From positions 1-37,062 of the forward strand of contig NZ_LQWY01000045.1 in NCBI RefSeq assembly GCF_001643235.1: DNA of 37,062 nucleotides. The letters run 5' to 3'. The first letter of the stretch is position 1, and every line of letters begins with the position of its first letter. Position numbers and translations under genes: made by a program. Positions 32,534-37,062 of this stretch are shown here, one piece after another. This DNA is from Domibacillus aminovorans (GTDB lineage Bacteria; Bacillota; Bacilli; Bacillales; Domibacillaceae). The notes beneath the pieces are model-generated. The model was not told the DNA's origin. It saw only the letters and a list, made by a program, of their open reading frames with translations, and ran no database searches.

Positions 32534-32571
32534 CATTTAATCTGAAGGAAACATTGAATTCAGATTAAATG
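32534..32571. repeat. Perfect 13-bp hairpin between convergent genes
   Basis: CATTTAATCTGAA pairs exactly with TTCAGATTAAATG around a 12-nt loop, 10 nt before a second hairpin. No T-run follows on the plus strand. Confidence 0.6.
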
Positions 32572-32580
32572 AAAAAGGTA

Positions 32581-32624
32581 AAATGACGTGCTGAATAATT
32601 GGAATTTAGCACGTCATTTTAATT
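32581..32624. terminator. Bidirectional terminator between mta-like and SLH genes
   Basis: AAATGACGTGCT (32581-32592) pairs with AGCACGTCATTT (32608-32619). T-rich sequence follows on both strands (TTTTAATTTT on plus; TTTTACCTTTTT on minus). Confidence 0.85.
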
Positions 32625-34913
32625 TTACTCTGCTAGCAAATCAAGTGTGTCTTTCGGACGTTCATTAAGATCTACGTTGCTAGAGCTTGCACGATACGTT
32701 CCATTGATGAGATCACCGAAGCCTTGATCGCGAAGAAGTTGAACGACTGGCTTAATGATTGAAATGTTGTTATCGACAAGATAGGTCGTTTTTGTACGGA
32801 TCAATTGATCAAAAATCTCGCTGCGCGGAATGCCTGTTTCCGCAAAGACATTTTGGCTCAATAATAAGTCCATCAATGTTAAATCCGGGTAATCCTCTCC
32901 GGCAAAGGTAAGGTCGCTGTTTACCTGATACCAGAGGTCGCCGCTCGGACGAATCCATTTTGGATGAAGGTTTTCAATACCATCTTTCATTTCACGTGCG
33001 GTCGTCAAGTATGTTGTGTTGCCGGTTTGTTTATACGTTTCTAGCAAAAAGCGCATTTCCCCGAGTGCATGATTCAGGGACGCGTGCGTTTTCTTACTGC
33101 CTGTACCAATCTTATAATAATCGGCGATTAAGTAGCCGGATGGAGTTACAGATATCGTATTACCAAGGCTTCGCTGGTTGATCAGAAAGTCTGCATAACG
33201 CAAATTCGCTTTCGCAATTTGTGGAATATTGAGTGCTTCTCCTGTATTTTTCAAGAAAAGCGCTGCATTTTCATTAAGACGCGTATCTACATACGGAGCA
33301 GTTGTACCGTAAGCTTTTTTCAGCCATGTACTCGTATATTCTGTTTCGAAAACAGGGGTTTCTCCAGCAGTGACAGCACCGCCTGAAAATACATCAAGAT
33401 CGGCAACAGCATTCACAACCAAGTCGCGAAGGTAGCGCTCTTGATTGCTGTTATAAGCGGTTAAATAAACGCCGCCCTGCAACCGGTTAATGTTACGCCC
33501 GTATCCCATTTGATGACTGGGCTCAATCGACCACGGCAATTTCGTATAAGCACCATCTGCTGTAAACCAGTTATTAATCGATCCGTATTCGAGAATTGTT
33601 CTCTTGAACCAGTCATTCCGATTTGTTTCGCTTGCGAACAGCGGTTGTTCGGACAGAAGCGCCCAGGATTCGGAAATGGCTTTCCCTTGAACGGACATAT
33701 TCAATTGTGCCGTCACAAGATTTTGTGATGGATTCGTCAGTACTTGATAGCTTTCACGCTCATCCAGTAATTCTCGAATAACAGAACGCTGTCCGTTCGC
33801 ATAATTCGTCTGGCGCTGTACGGAGATATAGTTTTTGCTCATCATCACTTCGTTTGTGACTTTGACTCCATGCTTCACTGATAAAATACCGGTTGGATGA
33901 GACGTTTTGTCAACGCCAAACGTATTATTATGCGATTGGTCAACGGTTCCATGTGCGGAATACTTGGCGATCGAATAATCATTTGACTGCTGGAATGGCA
34001 GAATCACAGAGGCCGAATACGTATTGTCGCCGTTGTGAAGGAATTTTGTAAAAGCAAATGTATCTCCATTATCGAGCTTGCGCAGCGTCACCTGCAGTGA
34101 GCCTAGCGGTTTTGAGGTGTTGCCCATATGATAATAATAATGTTCATCCGTTGATAAAACATGTGCCTCTGTCGTTCGTTTATCATATGTGAGCGGCACT
34201 CCTTTTGTATTCATCCGTACTTTTATGTACTGATCACTATGGATGGGAATAACGACTTCCTGATTATCAGCAGGTGTGGGATTTGGAACGGGTTCGGTAC
34301 TGCCGCTAATTAGGTCAAGTGCTGTCATCATTCTGTATACAAAAACGGCCGACTCTCCGCGCGTGGCAATTTTACCTGGCTCAAATGTATCAACACCTGT
34401 ACCTTTAATTAAACCATAATTTGTCATGCGCTCGACAGCGTCATACGCGTATTTGCCGATTTTGACCGCATCTTTGTATGTAAGCGGAGTACGGTTTGTA
34501 TAATTACCTTTCAGCTGCATCGCCCGGTCCAGCATGACTGCGACATCAGACCTTGTCACCGGCTGATTAGCAAGCGCTTGTCCATTCGCATTCCCTAAAA
34601 TGAGGCCCGCCTTTTTCGCTGCAGCAATATCCTCATAAAGCCGACTTGTCGGTGGGACATCCGGAAACGTAGACGTTCCCGCTGGTAAATCAAGAGCCCG
34701 AACAAGATAAGCTAAAAACTGGCCTCTTGTCACTTCTGTATAAGGACGAAATGTCCCGTCTTCATAGCCTGAAATAACGCCTTCATTTGTGAGTGCTTCG
34801 ATTTCTTTTTTTGCCCAATGGTGATCCACATCGCTGAAAGACTGGGCAGAAACGTGGAAAACGAACGTAAACACAAAAAGAAAAGCGGCTAAACTCCCTC
34901 CAACTTTTCGCAT
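32625..34913 (-). CDS. S-layer-homology (SLH) surface protein with an uncharacterised C-terminal domain
   Basis: The 762-residue protein starts with a signal peptide (MRKVGGSLAAFLFVFTFVFH, cleavage after VSAQ). Three SLH repeats follow (about 22-200: FSDVDHHWAKKEIEALTNEG, FPDVPPTSRLYEDIAAAKKA, and YKDAVKIGKYAYDAVERM with GLIKG). They bind pyruvylated cell-wall polysaccharide. After a Pro-rich linker (PVPNPTPAD) come some 540 residues I cannot assign: first a beta-rich part, then a helical part with repeats like YADFLINQR, LGEMRFLLETYKQTGNTTYL and REMKDGIENLHP. This suggests an alpha/alpha-toroid fold as in polysaccharide lyases, epimerases or glycosidases. A carbohydrate-active surface enzyme is an inference. 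The ATG at 34913 has AAAGGGG upstream. Confidence 0.88.
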   Translation of the reverse strand: MRKVGGSLAAFLFVFTFVFHVSAQSFSDVDHHWAKKEIEALTNEGVISGYEDGTFRPYTEVTRGQFLAYLVRALDLPAGTSTFPDVPPTSRLYEDIAAAKKAGLILGNANGQALANQPVTRSDVAVMLDRAMQLKGNYTNRTPLTYKDAVKIGKYAYDAVERMTNYGLIKGTGVDTFEPGKIATRGESAVFVYRMMTALDLISGSTEPVPNPTPADNQEVVIPIHSDQYIKVRMNTKGVPLTYDKRTTEAHVLSTDEHYYYHMGNTSKPLGSLQVTLRKLDNGDTFAFTKFLHNGDNTYSASVILPFQQSNDYSIAKYSAHGTVDQSHNNTFGVDKTSHPTGILSVKHGVKVTNEVMMSKNYISVQRQTNYANGQRSVIRELLDERESYQVLTNPSQNLVTAQLNMSVQGKAISESWALLSEQPLFASETNRNDWFKRTILEYGSINNWFTADGAYTKLPWSIEPSHQMGYGRNINRLQGGVYLTAYNSNQERYLRDLVVNAVADLDVFSGGAVTAGETPVFETEYTSTWLKKAYGTTAPYVDTRLNENAALFLKNTGEALNIPQIAKANLRYADFLINQRSLGNTISVTPSGYLIADYYKIGTGSKKTHASLNHALGEMRFLLETYKQTGNTTYLTTAREMKDGIENLHPKWIRPSGDLWYQVNSDLTFAGEDYPDLTLMDLLLSQNVFAETGIPRSEIFDQLIRTKTTYLVDNNISIIKPVVQLLRDQGFGDLINGTYRASSSNVDLNERPKDTLDLLAE

Positions 34914-35127
34914 ATGATCCCCTTTCTCTATTAAAAGATACAAAGAAATTATAACATGCTTGAAAATGGATGGTTCATGTTAAATTTTTATAACTAGTGA
35001 AATCATATAAATTGACTTTTTGGTTAGAGTGGAGTTTACTTCAATTGTTTTTTTTTAGGATGATTTTTATCACCTAAGTACACACTAAAGGCATTAATCA
35101 GTTATCAGAAAAACAAGGAGGATTATT

Positions 35128-35481
35128 ATGAAGGCAATTAGTAAAGGGACTAATAAACTGATAACTGGTATTGTCTTTCGGGTTATTGTGTTCTGGTTTT
35201 TTGCTCAGTCAATGGTCAACATCGTGCCAACTGTACAGTCGGATTTAGGCATTTTGCTTGGCTTGTTGAATGTGACAATCAGTTTAACGGCCTTATTTTC
35301 CGGTATTTTGATCGTTGCTGTCGGGGGACTGGCAGACAAAATCCTCTGTAAAAAAATGACATATGATGGATTAATTTTGAATATTATCGGTTCTCTCTGC
35401 TTCATATTTACACAGGGAGCTGTGTCGCTCATTATTGGGCTGTCATTCAATGAAAAAGCTGTTCACAAAATGCCATTATAA
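35128..35481 (+). pseudogene. DHA2-type MFS transporter, truncated after three helices
   Basis: The 117-codon frame has a good start (AAGGAGG 8 nt before the ATG) and matches the N-terminus of QacA/SmvA-like exporters: three hydrophobic helices and the loop motif GGLADKILCKKMTYDGLIL, where homologues normally show DKIGRKK. After about residue 105 the sequence (FNEKAVHKMPL) is unrelated and stops 20 nt before csbB. A full transporter would need over 450 residues, so this is a deletion remnant, though its promoter may still drive csbB. Confidence 0.8.
35282..35306 (+). promoter_or_regulatory. Possible sigma-B promoter inside the MFS relic
   Basis: GTTTAA (35282-35287), a 13-nt gap and CGGTAT (35301-35306) resemble the sigma-B consensus GTTTAA-N12-14-GGGTAT. 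The site lies about 195 nt before csbB, a gene under stress-sigma control in B. subtilis. It also encodes conserved MFS residues, so it may be chance. Confidence 0.3.
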
Positions 35482-35501
35482 AAAAGAAGGAGCTAATGGA
35501 T

Positions 35502-36497
35502 ATGAATTTTATTTCTATTATTATTCCGGCTTACAATGAAGAAGAGAACGTTCAATTAGTTTATGAAAAGATTAAAAAAGAATTTTTAAGCCTTTCATAT
35601 GATTTTGAAGTGCTGTTTATTAACGATGCCAGTACAGATGGGACGCTTCAGCAAATTAAACAATTATCTACAAAAACGCCAAATGTAAAGTATATTTCTT
35701 TTTCCCGGAATTTTGGAAAGGAAGCTGCAATTTTTGCTGGTTTGCAGCATGTTAGCGGACGAGCGGTTATTATAATGGATGCTGATTTGCAGCATCCTCC
35801 CTGTTTAATCCCGGATTTAATGAAGGGATATGAAGAGGGATATGATCAGGTTATTGCTCGCCGAAACCGAAAAGGAGACCATGTTTTCCGTAGGCTTTGC
35901 TCTGCGACTTATTATAAGGTGGTCAATAAAGTGGTCGATGTGGAGCTCAAGGATGGCGTAGGGGACTTTAGGCTTCTTAGCGAAAGAGCGGTTCAAGCGG
36001 CATTAGCTTTAAACGAAGGACAGCGTTTCTCTAAGGGACTGTTTTCCTGGATTGGGATGGAACAGAAAATAATTGATTACGATAATGTGATTCGGGAAAA
36101 CGGGGAAACGAAGTGGTCTTTTTCAAAATTGCTGAATTATGGTTTGGACGGAATTTTGTCTTTTAATAACAGTCCGCTCCGGGCTTGTTTTCACACCGGA
36201 GCTTTCATTCTAATGCTTTCCGTTGTGTACAGCATCATTACATTTATTCAAATTATGGAAAATGGGGTTGATGTTCCCGGCTATTTCACCATTATTACAG
36301 CCATTCTTTTACTCGGGGGCATTCAGCTTTTAAGCCTCGGTGTTATTGGTGAGTATATTGGCCGGATTTATTATGAAACGAAAAAGCGCCCGACTTATTT
36401 AATTCAGGAAACAAATATTATGAATGGAGTGCCTCATGAGAAGAACCGGCCAAGAATTTATCAGATTCATCGTAATCGGGGTAATCAATACCTTTAA
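35502..36497 (+). CDS. csbB: CsbB-type polyisoprenyl-phosphate glycosyltransferase (GT2)
   Basis: This 331-residue enzyme has a GT-A catalytic domain (residues 1-215) with IIIPAYNEEENV, INDASTDGT, MDADLQHPP (the DXD-type metal site near 90) and RNRKGDHVFRR. Two C-terminal membrane helices lie about 225-250 and 260-285, and the sequence ends with the conserved GEYIGRIYYETKKRPTYLI. It is very close to B. subtilis CsbB, which loads undecaprenyl phosphate with GlcNAc for lipoteichoic-acid modification. With the GtrA-type flippase and YfhO-type protein downstream it forms the usual three-component glycosylation system. AAGAAGGAG is best spaced from the ATG at 35502; another ATG stands at 35496. 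Confidence 0.9.
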   Translation: MNFISIIIPAYNEEENVQLVYEKIKKEFLSLSYDFEVLFINDASTDGTLQQIKQLSTKTPNVKYISFSRNFGKEAAIFAGLQHVSGRAVIIMDADLQHPPCLIPDLMKGYEEGYDQVIARRNRKGDHVFRRLCSATYYKVVNKVVDVELKDGVGDFRLLSERAVQAALALNEGQRFSKGLFSWIGMEQKIIDYDNVIRENGETKWSFSKLLNYGLDGILSFNNSPLRACFHTGAFILMLSVVYSIITFIQIMENGVDVPGYFTIITAILLLGGIQLLSLGVIGEYIGRIYYETKKRPTYLIQETNIMNGVPHEKNRPRIYQIHRNRGNQYL

Positions 36498-36825
36498 TTA
36501 TTACATGATTTATTTGTTGCTTCATGCCATGGCAGTGTTCAGCTACATGTATTCTCATGTCATTGCTTTTTTATTTAGTTTTGTTCTTTCTTTTTTCTTG
36601 AATTCTTACTTTACGTTTAAAGTGAAACCAACGCTGGTAAAGTTTTTAAAGTTTCCTTTGTCTCAAGCTTTCAATTTTTCCATTTCTTCTCTTTTCATGT
36701 ATGTGTTCGTTGAATACTTTCACATTAGCAGTACAATTACACCGATTCTCGCTGTATTTATAACGGTGCCGATGACGTTTATCTTGACAGGAAAAATCTT
36801 GAAAAAAGAGAGTGTCAGTGGATGA
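36436..36825 (+). CDS. GtrA-family lipid-linked sugar flippase
   Basis: This 129-residue membrane protein has four helices of the GtrA fold (FIRFIVIGVINTFNYYMIY first, then NSYFTFK and the C-terminal ITVPMTFILTGKI). GtrA proteins, such as Listeria GtcA, are thought to flip undecaprenyl-phosphate sugars made by a CsbB/GtrB enzyme. GGAGTG is 7 nt before the ATG at 36436. The gene overlaps csbB by 62 nt and the next gene by 4 nt, so the three are coupled. Confidence 0.88.
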   Translation: MRRTGQEFIRFIVIGVINTFNYYMIYLLLHAMAVFSYMYSHVIAFLFSFVLSFFLNSYFTFKVKPTLVKFLKFPLSQAFNFSISSLFMYVFVEYFHISSTITPILAVFITVPMTFILTGKILKKESVSG

Positions 36826-37022
36826 GAAAAAAGTTGATAATACTTATATTAATCAGCAGTATACTTCTGTCGGCAGCCGCTCATTTCTTTTTTTTGCAGG
36901 AATGGTTTAATGGCCGGTTTATGATAGGGCCCAATGATGGACTTTCACAAATAGTTCCATTTAAAACATTCATTTATGAAAATTATAAACAAGGTAACTT
37001 TTTTTATTCATGGCAATTTGGG
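36822..37022 (+). pseudogene. YfhO-type membrane glycosyltransferase, 5' end cut by an IS
   Basis: The first 67 codons match YfhO-like proteins: an N-terminal helix (LIILILISSILLSAAAHFFF) then MIGPNDGLSQIVPFK and GNFFYSWQFGG. YfhO is the extracytoplasmic GT-C enzyme that transfers the CsbB-made sugar to its acceptor. Homology stops at the IS256-like terminus near 37022, and the frame meets a stop in IS sequence at 37047-37049. A functional protein would be over 800 residues, so the glycosylation pathway has probably lost its last step. Confidence 0.8.
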
Positions 37023-37062
37023 GGAGCGTCAAGAATTTTGTGTAAATGACGGAATCCCTTTT
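37022..37062 (-). mobile_element. IS256-type terminal repeat at the right edge
   Basis: GAGCGTCAAGAATTTTGTGT (37024-37043) followed by AAATGA matches the terminus at 169-194 in inverted form at 21 of 26 positions. The outer end faces yfhO and the interior runs out of the window. Because the inner sequence differs from the transposase-start end at the left edge, this is probably the 3' (IRR) end, with the transposase again on the minus strand. Confidence 0.65.

Noticed and set aside
35282-35306. Sigma-B promoter as a firm call
   Set aside because: The sequence also encodes conserved residues of the MFS relic and the -10 has one mismatch, so it is kept only as a low-confidence feature.
1-37062. 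tRNA, rRNA, CRISPR array, prophage or defence island
   Set aside because: I saw no cloverleaf, ribosomal RNA sequence, regularly spaced repeats, phage structural genes or nuclease/defence domains.

Overview
The window looks like chromosomal DNA of a low-GC, endospore-forming member of the Bacillaceae. Class III fructose-1,6-bisphosphatase, BmrA and CsbB all read as close relatives of the Bacillus subtilis proteins. There is also a YhcN/YlaJ-type spore lipoprotein remnant, a Bce-type antimicrobial-peptide module and an SLH-anchored surface protein. I see no rRNA, tRNA, CRISPR array or prophage.

Layout. (1) 1-3203: the end of an IS256-family element cuts off an FAD-linked oxidase; the rest of its operon follows (FGGY kinase, YihN/YqcE-type MFS carrier). 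(2) 3204-7150: a hairpin-rich spacer, then fbp between two ISL3-type IS ends, then a decayed ISL3 transposase and about 700 bp with no gene I recognise. (3) 7153-10300: housekeeping-type genes (CGNR regulator, HPP membrane protein, DinB-like protein, YpfJ-type peptidase, thioredoxin-like protein). (4) 10504-12921: truncated spore lipoprotein gene, then a divergent DMT exporter/LysR pair. (5) 12958-17473: response regulator, intramembrane-sensing kinase and BceAB-type transporter with a clear regulator box. (6) 17689-21745: MarR and a heterodimeric ABC exporter in one overlapping operon. (7) 21895-28112: EcsC-like gene, TatD-family hydrolase, ABC-2 exporter with its TetR regulator, and a DHA2 drug exporter behind a long leader that looks like a transcription attenuator. 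(8) 28274-32516: BmrA, relics of uvrA and merR, a GDPD-family phosphodiesterase and a TipAS-domain MerR regulator. (9) 32625-37062: SLH surface protein, a truncated MFS gene, and a csbB-gtrA-yfhO glycosylation cluster whose last gene is cut by a second IS256-type end.

Two themes stand out. First, five drug or peptide transport systems, each with or near its own regulator, lie within about 17 kb (roughly 13-30 kb). Second, there are many recombination scars: both edges lie in IS256-type termini in the same orientation, fbp is flanked by ISL3 ends, and at least seven gene fragments remain. Two of the scars join the same gene pair (EcsC-like and MFS), which points to duplication followed by deletion. 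The best candidates for new biology are the leader of the DHA2 exporter (26261-26678), the repeated two-hairpin element (3386-3455 and 6934-7094), the oxidase-kinase-carrier operon, and the unassigned C-terminal part of the SLH protein.
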